Part shown: piece after piece, positions 23,451-31,682 of the stretch | Position numbering within the stretch: the first letter of the stretch is position 1 | Layout: each line of letters starts with the position of its first letter | Assembly (NCBI GenBank): GCA_022841625.1 | Contig: JALHRD010000027.1 | Span: 1-64,000, forward strand | Direction: 5' to 3' | Length of the DNA: 64,000 nt | Source: Xanthobacteraceae bacterium | Lineage (GTDB): Bacteria > Pseudomonadota > Alphaproteobacteria > Rhizobiales > Xanthobacteraceae | Translations under genes and position numbers: made by a program | Notes under the pieces: model-generated | Told to the model about the DNA's origin: nothing | Database searches by the model: none | The model's input: only the letters and a program-made list of their open reading frames with translations

Positions 23451-25277
23451 TTACGGCTTGAAATATTTATAGGTGCCGGCGTCGATGCTGTCCGCCCATT
23501 CGGTCCAATAGGCTCCGGGGTTACGCGCATAGGCGTCATAGCTGCCGGGCGCATTGATGCCGGGCAGCGACGGAACATAGTCGCGCCGCAGGATGGTATT
23601 GGGATTGCCGTAGCGCGAGGCCAAGGCGCGAACATAGACATCGTTCAGCGCGGTCAAGCCGCCATGCTCGATCAGCGTGACCCATTGGTTGAGGTCGCGC
23701 AGCCGCACCTGGAAGGTCGGCAGCAAATTGTGCTGATGCATCGAATGGCCGCGCGGCAATTGGTATTTCACCGCAAAGGCGTCGGTCTCCTCGGCCCAGG
23801 TGCCGACCTTCTTCGGTCCCATCGAAACCTCGGCGCCATAGGCCCAATGGATGGTGCCGGCGACATTGCGTTCCGACAGATTATTGCCGTCGCGCACTTC
23901 GGCCGGGTGCTTGAAATATTTCGGATTGGTGCCGAGCCCGGATTCGTAAAGCCACCAATAGCCGGATTGGGTTTGCATCGGCCAGGTCTTGTCCTGCGTG
24001 CCGGGATAGTTCTGCAACAGCCGCATGCCCTCGCCATAAAGGCCGCCGCCCTTGATATCGACAATCCGGCCGTTGCGGACATGCACTTCCAGCCGCGGGT
24101 GGGTGGCGGCATGGCTGGTGGTCGAAGCGATGATGCCGCTGACCTGCGGCTGCACCGGCGGCAGATATTCGCCGGCCATCGCGGGATATTCGACAATCGA
24201 ATAGGGGAAGCGCCCGGTCGCCTGCGCCGGGAACATGAACAGATGCCCCTGCTGGTAGACGCCGGCCGCCCAAGCGCGCGCCGCCGGTTCGTCGACGTCG
24301 TAGCCGAAGGCGGTGCCTTCCGGATCGGTCACCTCGACGCGATCGACAAAGCCGAGCGGCTCCATGGTCTTGGTTTCGACCAGCCGCCATACATCGGATG
24401 GGAAGCCAGGCACCTGACTCATCAGGTCATAGAGATCGAGATAAGTGTAATTGCCGAGATATTTGTCGGCGTGACGATCGAGCAGGCGGCGGGTGTTGCC
24501 GCGGCCGCCGCTGCGCCACAGGACCCAGTCGACGCCCGGATTTTTGTCGAGCCAGGCGACCAGCGCCTTTGGCACCAATTCAAGATGATTGCGCGCGATT
24601 TCGGCAAAGCGCTCATTGGCGAATTTCGGCTGCGGCCAGGTCAGGTTGTAAAGCTCGGGATCGTTGGCGCGGATCCATTCGCGGCCCTTCTGCGGGTTCG
24701 GCATCAGGCCGGTGACGGTGAAGAAATATTCCAGCTCGCGCTGGCCGTCGCCGATGGTGTAGGTGCGAAAGCCGGCGCGCAGTTCGGTGTACTCGGCTTC
24801 GGTCAGCCCCAGCAGGTCCCACACCGTCAGGATGATGGCCTTGACGCCGCGCTCTTCCAGGCCGCGTTTGATCGCTTCCTGCACCAGCATGTTCGGCAAG
24901 GAGTCGCGCAACTCGCCGATCACGATCAGCACGGTCTTGCCAGGATTGACCAGGCCCAAGGGCGTGCGGCCGCCGGTCTGGCGCACCGCCGCGCGCGCCT
25001 GCGGCATCAATTGCTCGACCGTGTCCGGCCGCTTGAGATAGGAGGGGAATGCCGGCGGGGTGACGGCGGCCTTGGTGCCGGGGCCGACCAGGCCCTGTTC
25101 GCGCCGCCGCTGCGCCATCTGGTCGGGCGACCACGGCGCATAGGTCGCCTTGCGCTGCTCGATCGGCTGGCCCTTTTGCGCGGTCGCCGGACCGGGATCG
25201 ATCAAACAGGCGCCGACGCCTGCAATTGCGATAGCCGATGAAATCCCTCGCCGCGCGCACGCATCGAACAATCCCAT
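23451..25277 (-). CDS. Exported protein of unknown function, 608 residues
   Basis: First gene of the operon with the LolD/FtsX exporter. The N-terminus (RRGISSAIAIAGVGACLIDP) is a signal peptide; VGAC could also be a lipobox, making it a lipoprotein. The body is soluble, without membrane helices: KTVLIVIGELRDSLPNMLVQ and KRGLEERGVKAIILTVWDLL look like Rossmann-type alpha/beta units, and TSHAATHPRLEVHVRNGRIV then DIKGGGLYGEG recalls the C-terminal strand region of aminopeptidase T/NicX-like (COG2309) proteins, but the match is too weak to assign an activity. ATG 25277 has GGGGGAGA upstream. It could be a substrate, a partner, or an enzyme acting in the periplasm. Confidence 0.75.
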   Translation of the reverse strand: MGLFDACARRGISSAIAIAGVGACLIDPGPATAQKGQPIEQRKATYAPWSPDQMAQRRREQGLVGPGTKAAVTPPAFPSYLKRPDTVEQLMPQARAAVRQTGGRTPLGLVNPGKTVLIVIGELRDSLPNMLVQEAIKRGLEERGVKAIILTVWDLLGLTEAEYTELRAGFRTYTIGDGQRELEYFFTVTGLMPNPQKGREWIRANDPELYNLTWPQPKFANERFAEIARNHLELVPKALVAWLDKNPGVDWVLWRSGGRGNTRRLLDRHADKYLGNYTYLDLYDLMSQVPGFPSDVWRLVETKTMEPLGFVDRVEVTDPEGTAFGYDVDEPAARAWAAGVYQQGHLFMFPAQATGRFPYSIVEYPAMAGEYLPPVQPQVSGIIASTTSHAATHPRLEVHVRNGRIVDIKGGGLYGEGMRLLQNYPGTQDKTWPMQTQSGYWWLYESGLGTNPKYFKHPAEVRDGNNLSERNVAGTIHWAYGAEVSMGPKKVGTWAEETDAFAVKYQLPRGHSMHQHNLLPTFQVRLRDLNQWVTLIEHGGLTALNDVYVRALASRYGNPNTILRRDYVPSLPGINAPGSYDAYARNPGAYWTEWADSIDAGTYKYFKP

Positions 25278-25577
25278 TGTCTCTCCCCCTACGCCTCAAG
25301 ATTTGCCGGGTATTGTCGCGCAAAACGCCGGCGGGTGCAAAGCGTTGGATGGCATGAAAAATGGCCGGCGGTCGACGCTGGCGGGTGCGACGCTGCAAGC
25401 GCCGCCGGTCGGGTCAGGTCGGGCTGGCCGCGCTCTGGACGCAGACTGGGCCGAATGTAATTTGACGCACCGTCCGTCTGACAGCATTGCGGGTGCCGCC
25501 ATAGGTCAGTTGCTCACATATTTATTGGTGGCCTTATCGCGGAAATGTGGGCTCCGTTGTGTGAAAAGGTGGTTCTT
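25278..25577. other. Intergenic region with no recognised gene
   Basis: 300 bp upstream of the exporter operon, presumably carrying its promoter and that of the DUF6717 gene. No reading frame here looks like protein. A degenerate 29-bp word (GTTGGATGGCATGAAAAATG, near 25344-25368) recurs in similar form (GTTGGATGGCGTGGAAAGTG) at 25952-25971 on the other side of the DUF6717 gene. Confidence 0.5.
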
Positions 25578-25922
25578 ATGAACGCGATCAACGTCATCGC
25601 ACCGTATAAGTGGAACGGCCTGTGGGTTTTTGACGACCCGCGCGTCGGATTGGTTCGGGAGCCATTCGTCGCTGGCGCCGACACGATGATCGACCGGGTG
25701 GTTGCTGACATCCCCGACGCTGAGCATGGCTTCACAATGATATTTTCCACGACGCCTTTTCCAGGCCATCAGCACCGGCTTGATTGGCGGCGGGAGGAAA
25801 GTGGCGGAAACGTTTATTATGCAGAACAGCTGGGTTTAGAAGGTTGGCTCTGCCCAGCTCTGCTCAAATACTTCACCGAAGCGCCGGAGCGGCTATACGT
25901 CCAGACAAAGGCGCGCGTTTAA
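25578..25922 (+). CDS. DUF6717-family protein
   Basis: A 114-residue soluble protein starting MNAINVIAPYKWNGLWVFDD, with VGLVREPFVAGADTMIDRVV and GFTMIFSTTPFPGHQHRLDW; I recognise these as the DUF6717 family, small proteins of unknown function. No catalytic motif stands out; a conserved-looking Glu/His/Trp content might bind a ligand. ATG 25578 follows a GGTGG stretch; an upstream ATG at 25545 is also in frame, but homology begins at the chosen start. It is a single gene, probably with its own promoter. Confidence 0.75.
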   Translation: MNAINVIAPYKWNGLWVFDDPRVGLVREPFVAGADTMIDRVVADIPDAEHGFTMIFSTTPFPGHQHRLDWRREESGGNVYYAEQLGLEGWLCPALLKYFTEAPERLYVQTKARV

Positions 25923-26196
25923 CCTGGCGGGATCACTGACGCCGGCGAAGTGTTGGATGGCGTGGAAAGTGGCCGGTAGCAAACCCAGCGGCGCAGCGCG
26001 CGCGGAACGCCTTGGGGCAATTTCCCGCCGTTATCCACTTTCGACCATAACTCAGGCGATGATGGGCGATGTGCTCCTGACAGCGGGGAGCGCTCTCGAT
26101 AATGTGCGACACCGCGACAATCAGAATCGGCAATTCGGTGGAAGCGCGTGAATGCGCGGGTTGCGGCTGCGGAATTCAAAGCGGAGAGGCGTCACG

Positions 26197-26664
26197 ATGA
26201 AGGCGTTGCTATTCACGCTCCTGGTCGTCGGGGCGCTCGTCCATCCCATTGCCGCGGCCGAAAATCCCCTGGGTTGCTTCATCCGCAATTACGATCAAGC
26301 GCATTTGGCAAAACAACCAAACCAGCGGGTCACCAACGTCAGACTTTTGATTAAACCGGCCCCGCGTGGCCGGCCCTACGCCTATGAATTTTCGCTGCAA
26401 ATGAAAATCAGGGAAAAAAATGAAACCCTGAGCACCGAGGGGCAATGCGACAAAAAAGGCTCTGGCCTGGAATGCCTGGTCGAATGCGATGGCGGGGGCA
26501 TCAATGTCAGCCCGCGTCCCGGTCATGTGATGATGTATCTGGATCGGATCAGAATGGCGACCTGTGCTGTCGAAGACGGAATAGAAATTTCGGGCGGCAA
26601 AGACGACCGCGTCTTTCGCGTCGACCGCGTCAACGCGGCTATGTGCGGTAAAATAGCTTTCTGA
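26197..26664 (+). CDS. Exported hypothetical protein, 155 residues
   Basis: A small secreted protein: MKALLFTLLVVGALVHPIAA is a clean signal peptide. The mature part has six Cys (for example LGCFIRN, EGQCDKKGSGLECLVECDGG, AMCGKIAF), suggesting disulfides in the periplasm, and strands such as GRPYAYEFSLQMKIREKN. I do not recognise a family. ATG 26197 was chosen over 26152 because it begins the signal peptide and follows AGAGGCG. It is convergent with the TIR-TPR gene. Confidence 0.7.
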   Translation: MKALLFTLLVVGALVHPIAAAENPLGCFIRNYDQAHLAKQPNQRVTNVRLLIKPAPRGRPYAYEFSLQMKIREKNETLSTEGQCDKKGSGLECLVECDGGGINVSPRPGHVMMYLDRIRMATCAVEDGIEISGGKDDRVFRVDRVNAAMCGKIAF

Positions 26665-26834
26665 GATTCAGAGCGCGTAGGGCGCAACAAGCGCAGCGCA
26701 TTGCGCCCAGTGCACTTCGGCATAAAGGCGCTCGGCCTTCAGATCGTCGCGCGGCCCAGGCCCAAGCGCAGGCTCAAAGCGGCATGATGGAAGCCTGCCG
26801 ACTTGTGTTGTCAGTCCGTCCGTGAGCAAAAGCG

Positions 26835-29207
26835 TTATTGCTTCAATCGTGCCGCGGTACCGCGACCACGCACCGGTCCAACGCAGTCGCTCCCGGCATA
26901 TATCCACTTGACGCTGTCTGCGGAGAACCAAAACGATGCGGTGTGTGAGCCCGGACAGCTTTCGTCATTGCTATGCATCGCTATTGTTCCGGTCGCATGG
27001 TCGGAAATGGTTCCGCTGCCGTGCCCGTGATCGCCGAACGCGCTCCGGTAGGTGGCGTTCACCTCCGCGCCCACCTGCTGGAACGTCAGGGAAATTCGGT
27101 GCGCGCCAGGTATCCGATTGTTGGTGTTGGTGCCTTCGTAATCGCCAGCTATCGGCGCCTGCGCTGCCGCTACCGCGCCGTCCCGATTTTTGACCCTGGC
27201 GAGATTGCGCTCCATCATTACGATCCAATCTGTCGCCATTGGCGGGAGTTGGCCAGCGGCGTGGAGCAGATTGAGCATCGCAAGCGCCTCAGCAAACCGC
27301 TCACGTGAATCATCCCCCACTGCCCCCAGCCGAATAAGAGAGTAGACAATGTCGATTTGCCATTTGTTGTTCTCGTCCACATTGGGAAGCGCGCGCATGA
27401 CGTCCAAAGCCTCGCGATAGGCGGCGATTGCTGCAGCGAAATCGCCTTGCATCCTGGCCATGTCGCCAATGTTGTTCAATCCAACCGACACGTCGCGCTG
27501 CCATTCCGTGTTGCGTGTGTCCATGGCGGCCATCGATCGTCGGATCGCAAGACTTTCGCGATGGGCGGCGAGTGCGCCATCGATGTCGCCCTGAACCTCA
27601 AGAATTTTGCCCAGGCCGTCCAGGCTCGCCATAACGCCGCGCAGCCATTGCATATTGCTCTTGTCCTTGGCGGCGAGCGCGCGAGCGACATCGAGGCCTT
27701 CTCGCGCGACGGGCAGCGCTGCTGCAAAATCATCCCGCGCAAACAGTGTCTGGCCGACTTTTACCAAAGCAAAATGCAGATCCTGTTGCGACTGCGTGTT
27801 GTCGCGGTCGGCAGCGGCCAGTGTTCGGGCGATGGCGAGACTCTCCCGATAGGCGTCGAGCGCTCCCTTAAGGTCGTTCAGCACCCGAAGCAAATCGCCT
27901 AGTTTCATCAAGGTCGCGGACATGCTGCGCCGCCACAGTCTGTTGCCTGGCTCAAGCGCGGAAAGTGTTTGAACGCTCTGAAGGCTTTCGCGATATGCAG
28001 ACAGGGCCTCAGAAAGATCGCCTTTGGTAGCCAGAACGTCGCCAAGATTGTTGAGTTGAATCGTAATTCCGTGTTGCAGCTCACGGTTTTCGGGGTCACC
28101 GGTCGTGCGGGTGCGCGATATGGCGAGCGCTTCACGATAGGCTCTGAGTGCGTTGGTCAAATCACCCTGCGCCACCAAGGTTGCGCCGACTCTTCCCAAA
28201 GTTGTGCTCGTGCGTGCCGCGATTCTTGCGTCATCGGGATATCGCAAACGCAGTGGCCGCATAATTGCGATCGCGCGTTCGGCGTAGTCGGCGGCACGGG
28301 CGGTTGCCCCGAGACGAGCATAGGTATCGGAAAACAGCCCAAACATAGCGGCCTGGCTTAGCCGCAGGGCTGGGTCATTCTCGGTTCGGGCAATCAGCAC
28401 TGCAACCGTGGCTTCTGCGCGACTAAGGATTCGCTGCGCTGTTTCGGCGCGCATGCCTTCGACGTCCCTGAGGCCCTCGGTCAAGTCGAATATGACGGCG
28501 TCGATGGTGTCTTTTGCTGCAAGAAAGTTCCGCTCCGCACGCGCCGCTTCAGCCGCGGCGATCCGTTCGGATTGGATGGCAGCGCTCCACTGCCAAGCGG
28601 TCGATCCTGCAAGGATCACCAGCGCGCCGATGGCGCCCCACGCCAGCGTCAGCGCCCGCCGCTGCTGGCGGATTTCCTGCGACAGCAGGTCCTCCTTTGG
28701 CAGTCCGCGAATGGTAGCGGCGAAGTCGGCTGCCAATTCGGTAAAACGCGCATCGCCCGTGCTCGCGCCGCCGCGATAGGCACGCAGGTCGACCCATTTC
28801 GGTTCGGTCTGGAATCGTCCGGCAAGGATGGAAGGCAGAGGTCCGCCGTCGCGCCAGACGAAATCGCTGGCGTTGTTGTCCCAATCAAGCGCGCCATCGG
28901 TAAGCGCGATCAGCAGTGTGTCGGCGCTCTTGTGATCGAGCCAATACGACACTTCCTTCGCCACCCAGGGCGATGCGGCCGCGTTCGGCGAAGCCAGCAG
29001 GATCAGGTAGCGGGACTGCACAAGGGCGGTTTCGATCGATGGCCATAGTTGCGGCGTGGCCGAAAGCGAGGTGTCGTCGCGAAACAGCCGGAGCGCGCGC
29101 CGGCGATGCCACGGTTTGCCGAGCCGCTGGACGGCCGATTGCAACGCTGCGGCAATCGGTTTGTCCTTGGCGTGGCTGTACGAGACGAAGGCATCGTAGA
29201 TTGTCAT
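26835..29207 (-). CDS. TIR-domain protein with membrane helix and TPR array
   Basis: A 790-residue multidomain protein. Residues about 1-150 are a TIR domain: IYDAFVSYSHAKDKPIAAAL, RALRLFRDDTSLSATP, and SRYLILLASPNAAASPWVAK followed by EVSYWLD, where Glu85 matches the catalytic Glu of NAD-hydrolysing TIRs. One membrane helix follows (LAWGAIGALVILAGSTAWQW, about 187-207). Then about nine TPR-like units each near 50 residues (repeating GDL/ALxAYRESL pattern, such as GDLSEALSAYRESLQSVQTL), and a C-terminal beta-rich domain (about 675-790) with GDYEGTNTNNRIPGAHRISL and two Cys. ATG 29207 was preferred to TTG 29216. It stands alone; no obvious defence partner gene is adjacent. With the TIR inside, the TPRs would face the periplasm. 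Confidence 0.88.
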   Translation of the reverse strand: MTIYDAFVSYSHAKDKPIAAALQSAVQRLGKPWHRRRALRLFRDDTSLSATPQLWPSIETALVQSRYLILLASPNAAASPWVAKEVSYWLDHKSADTLLIALTDGALDWDNNASDFVWRDGGPLPSILAGRFQTEPKWVDLRAYRGGASTGDARFTELAADFAATIRGLPKEDLLSQEIRQQRRALTLAWGAIGALVILAGSTAWQWSAAIQSERIAAAEAARAERNFLAAKDTIDAVIFDLTEGLRDVEGMRAETAQRILSRAEATVAVLIARTENDPALRLSQAAMFGLFSDTYARLGATARAADYAERAIAIMRPLRLRYPDDARIAARTSTTLGRVGATLVAQGDLTNALRAYREALAISRTRTTGDPENRELQHGITIQLNNLGDVLATKGDLSEALSAYRESLQSVQTLSALEPGNRLWRRSMSATLMKLGDLLRVLNDLKGALDAYRESLAIARTLAAADRDNTQSQQDLHFALVKVGQTLFARDDFAAALPVAREGLDVARALAAKDKSNMQWLRGVMASLDGLGKILEVQGDIDGALAAHRESLAIRRSMAAMDTRNTEWQRDVSVGLNNIGDMARMQGDFAAAIAAYREALDVMRALPNVDENNKWQIDIVYSLIRLGAVGDDSRERFAEALAMLNLLHAAGQLPPMATDWIVMMERNLARVKNRDGAVAAAQAPIAGDYEGTNTNNRIPGAHRISLTFQQVGAEVNATYRSAFGDHGHGSGTISDHATGTIAMHSNDESCPGSHTASFWFSADSVKWIYAGSDCVGPVRGRGTAARLKQ

Positions 29208-29508
29208 TTTTGCCAATCCGCGTCAGGCAACGTCGCTCTCAATAGCCAGTATATATTGCGAAATCCGGGCAAGAAATTGTGGAATTTGCGGGAGGGCGTG
29301 TGGCGATATCTACGCTACGCGCGCTTCGCGTAATGATGCGCGGCCAAAGAAATCGTGCGTGTGTAGCGCAGCGAATCCGGGGCGCTCCCGGACGTCGCTG
29401 GCGCTCTATCCGGGCGATACGCGTTTGCAAGACATTGCCGCGCAATTATGGATTTACAGCGTCCGCCTGCGAGCCCATCATTGCCCGCGCAAACAAAAGG
29501 AACCCACC

Positions 29509-30387
29509 ATGCAACCGATCGCGCGATCCATCGCCGTGCTGCTTGGTCTTGCGGCTTTGCCGGCGCTCGCCGTCGAGGATGGCAAGTTTGCCGAGTTCAA
29601 TGGCGTGAAAATCCATTACATCGATCGCGGCGCGGGTGAGCCGATCGCGCTGCTGCATGGCGGCACGTCCAATCTGGAGAGTTGGGTTGCGCCCGGCGTG
29701 GTCGCCAATCTGCAGAAGGATTTTCGCGTCATTGCGTTCGACGCGCGCGGCTCCGGCAAAAGCGACAAGCCGCGCGATCCGCAAGCCTATGGCCGGCAAC
29801 AGGCGCTTGACGTGCCGCGGCTGCTCGACGCGCTCAAGCTGCCGCGCGCGCACATCGTCGGGTTTTCGCTCGGCGCTTCGACTGTGGCGCAACTGCTCAC
29901 GCTGCATCCGGAACGGTTCTTGACCGCGACCCAGGCTGCCGGCGCCGGTCGTTCGCCCGCGGCCGCCAACGATCCCCGCATCGAGGTGGAAGCGGCCGAG
30001 ATCGCGCAGGGCTGCATCAGCCGCAGCCGGCTCTATCGGCAGGCGCCGCCCAACGCCAAGCCGACCGAGGACGATTACCGCAAGGCCGAGGCGCGCTGCC
30101 GCGCCGATCCGAATTTCGACCAGCATTCGGTCGCGGCGTCGCTGCGCGGCTATCGCGATCAGGCGGTGACGCCCGAGCAGATGCGCGCCGTCAAGGTGCC
30201 GACCCTGGGCATTGTCGGCACGCTCGATCACACGCTCAAGGAGATGCAGGAGCTCAAGCGCCAGCGGCCGGATCTGAAGCTCGTTCTCCTGGAAGGCGTG
30301 TCGCACACCGGTCCGACCGGCATTCAGGGGCGGCCGGAACTGGTCACCGAAATCCGCGCCTTCATCGCCTCGCAGCGCAGCCAGTGA
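29509..30387 (+). CDS. Secreted alpha/beta hydrolase
   Basis: A 292-residue alpha/beta-hydrolase-fold enzyme. Signal peptide about 1-21 (MQPIARSIAVLLGLAALPAL). Fold motifs: oxyanion HGG in PIALLHGGTSNLESW, VIAFDARGSGKSDKP, nucleophile elbow HIVGFSLGAS (Ser), late Asp in GIVGTLDHTLKEM and His in LLEGVSHTGPTG. The catalytic triad is complete. The substrate is unknown; ester or amide hydrolysis in the periplasm is expected. ATG 29509 follows AAAGGAACCC; the longer frame upstream is not a signal peptide. The upstream 292 bp contain no recognisable gene. Confidence 0.88.
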   Translation: MQPIARSIAVLLGLAALPALAVEDGKFAEFNGVKIHYIDRGAGEPIALLHGGTSNLESWVAPGVVANLQKDFRVIAFDARGSGKSDKPRDPQAYGRQQALDVPRLLDALKLPRAHIVGFSLGASTVAQLLTLHPERFLTATQAAGAGRSPAAANDPRIEVEAAEIAQGCISRSRLYRQAPPNAKPTEDDYRKAEARCRADPNFDQHSVAASLRGYRDQAVTPEQMRAVKVPTLGIVGTLDHTLKEMQELKRQRPDLKLVLLEGVSHTGPTGIQGRPELVTEIRAFIASQRSQ

Positions 30388-30399
30388 GCGGGGCGGGGC

Positions 30400-30705
30400 T
30401 CACGCTGCCGCGGGCTTGTTCACGGTTTCGATGGTGGCGAGGACCTTGCCGAGATCGCGCTTGGCAATTTGGACGTCATAGTCGGTCTGCAGATTGAGCC
30501 AAAGTTGCGGAGTGGTGTTGAGCGCTTTGCCAAGCCGGAGCGCAGTGTCGGCGGTGATGCCGGTCTGCTCGTTGGCAATGCGCTCGATACGGGTGCGCGG
30601 AAGACCGCAGGCCTTTGCCAGCGCGCCCGCCGACATGCCGAGCGGGAGCAGAAATTCTTCCCGCAGAACTTCGCCGGGATGCATGGGTTTCAGCTTCTTT
30701 GGCAT
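30400..30705 (-). CDS. higA: HigA-family antitoxin (second copy)
   Basis: A 101-residue HigA-type HTH antitoxin: KLKPMHPGEVLREEFLLPLG, the HTH GALAKACGLPRTRIERIANE, and ITADTALRLGKALNTTPQLW. It differs clearly from the copy at 12854, so the two modules are not a recent duplication. ATG 30705 is used because AGGAGC lies 5-6 bases before it; an upstream ATG at 30720 is poorly placed. It follows its toxin by 18 bp. Confidence 0.92.
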   Translation of the reverse strand: MPKKLKPMHPGEVLREEFLLPLGMSAGALAKACGLPRTRIERIANEQTGITADTALRLGKALNTTPQLWLNLQTDYDVQIAKRDLGKVLATIETVNKPAAA

Positions 30706-30723
30706 CGGCAGCTCCTGCATCCC

Positions 30724-31005
30724 CTAATGATAATCCACAATCTCAACCTGGGCCGGCCCTTCCGGAGTCCAGATGAAACACACGCGAAACTGGTCGTTGA
30801 TCCGGATCGCGTGCTGGCCTTGGCGATCGCCCGACAACGCTTCGAGACGGTTGCCGGGTGGCGATCTTAGGTCGGTGAGCGCGGTCGCGGCGTGAAGATA
30901 GCGCAGCTTCCGACGTGCCACCTTGACCAGATCCGACGGAAACCGCTTCGGGGACTCGCCGTTAAAGACCGCTTCGGTTGTCGCGTCCCGAAAGCTCCGA
31001 ATCAT
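30724..31005 (-). CDS. higB: HigB-family toxin (second copy)
   Basis: A 93-residue RelE/HigB-type mRNA interferase: MIRSFRDATTEAVFNGESPK, RKLRYLHAATALTDLRSPPG, then HAIRINDQFRVCFIWTPEGP and closing EIVDYH. Full length with the family's basic and terminal His residues. First gene of the higBA pair; a TA-rich stretch directly upstream (31006-31035, with ATACGTATCATATAGTGATA) contains a direct repeat ATA-GTGATA-like sequence and may be the operator-promoter. Confidence 0.92.
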   Translation of the reverse strand: MIRSFRDATTEAVFNGESPKRFPSDLVKVARRKLRYLHAATALTDLRSPPGNRLEALSGDRQGQHAIRINDQFRVCFIWTPEGPAQVEIVDYH

Positions 31006-31682
31006 CGATTCATACGTATCATATAGTGATACATGCGTCTAGGGCCTCGTGGCGTTTAGTCATGGTGCCTCCGCTGCTGATACCCGCCGGGCTACGCTCC
31101 CAACCATCATCGCTGAGGGCGTGGGCGGCGGTGTGTGTCGGTACGATTTATGTGCATAGCGCACGACGTGCGGTTTGGCCGCATGGCATCGGCACTTCGC
31201 ATCGATTGGTGACGCCCGCGGCGTAAAGTTATGCACCACGACGGGGTCGATGTGTCCACATTGTTGCGCAACGTTCCTCAACTCACCGCATTGCTGCGCC
31301 AACATGGTTACCGTCGTCATTCCGGGGCGCGCCGGAATGACCGGGGAGGGTTCGGTGCAGGAACCGCGAACACGTTGCAAGACCGGCAAGACTGCGAGAG
31401 CGGCGGCTCAAATATTTGGAGAAGCAAATGAATTCCGACTTTGCGCGATGTTGCAGCAAGCGGCAACAAGGTCAAAGATTGTGAAAGATCGAGGCGGTCT
31501 GCGCGAAATGCACGGTGCGCAGAAAAAACGTCAAGTCAGTAAGATCGTCGGAGTAAGTACATGATCAAGCGAATGAATTTACCAGAAATCGATCTTACAG
31601 CCGTCAGTAAGATCGGTAAGATCGGCGGTCATCGGTTCTGCCGCGTCGGTATCATTCTTGGGGTCGAGAAGGGGGCGTAACG
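31006..31682. other. 677-bp intergenic region with no supported gene
   Basis: A frame at 31175-31564 is open but its product is low-complexity, contains translated palindrome sequence and has no ribosome site, so I do not call it. The region contains an AT-rich start (31006-31040), a perfect 9-bp inverted repeat TCATTCCGG/CCGGAATGA at 31317-31340 of a kind common in rhizobial repeats, and a cluster of GTAAGATCG words before the next gene (listed separately). Confidence 0.6.
31539..31624. promoter_or_regulatory. Cluster of four GTAAGATCG words, candidate operator
   Basis: GTAAGATCG occurs at 31539-31547, 31607-31615 and 31616-31624 on the plus strand and as its complement CGATCTTAC at 31590-31598. 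The second and third form a perfect 9-bp inverted repeat with an 8-bp gap, and the third and fourth are directly abutting. They end 59 bp before the acyl-CoA synthetase start. Perfect conservation of four 9-mers in 86 bp suggests a regulator-binding array; a hairpin in the leader is the alternative. Confidence 0.5.

Noticed and set aside
23664-25241. Long open frame (525 codons) antisense to the 608-residue protein gene
   Set aside because: It mirrors the real gene in a GC-rich sequence, has a compositionally biased product without family motifs, and no ribosome site. The minus-strand gene has a signal peptide and sits in an operon.
31175-31564. Open frame of 129 codons in the 677-bp gap before the acyl-CoA synthetase
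   Set aside because: Its product includes translated palindrome sequence, has no ribosome site and no family resemblance, so I treat the region as non-coding.
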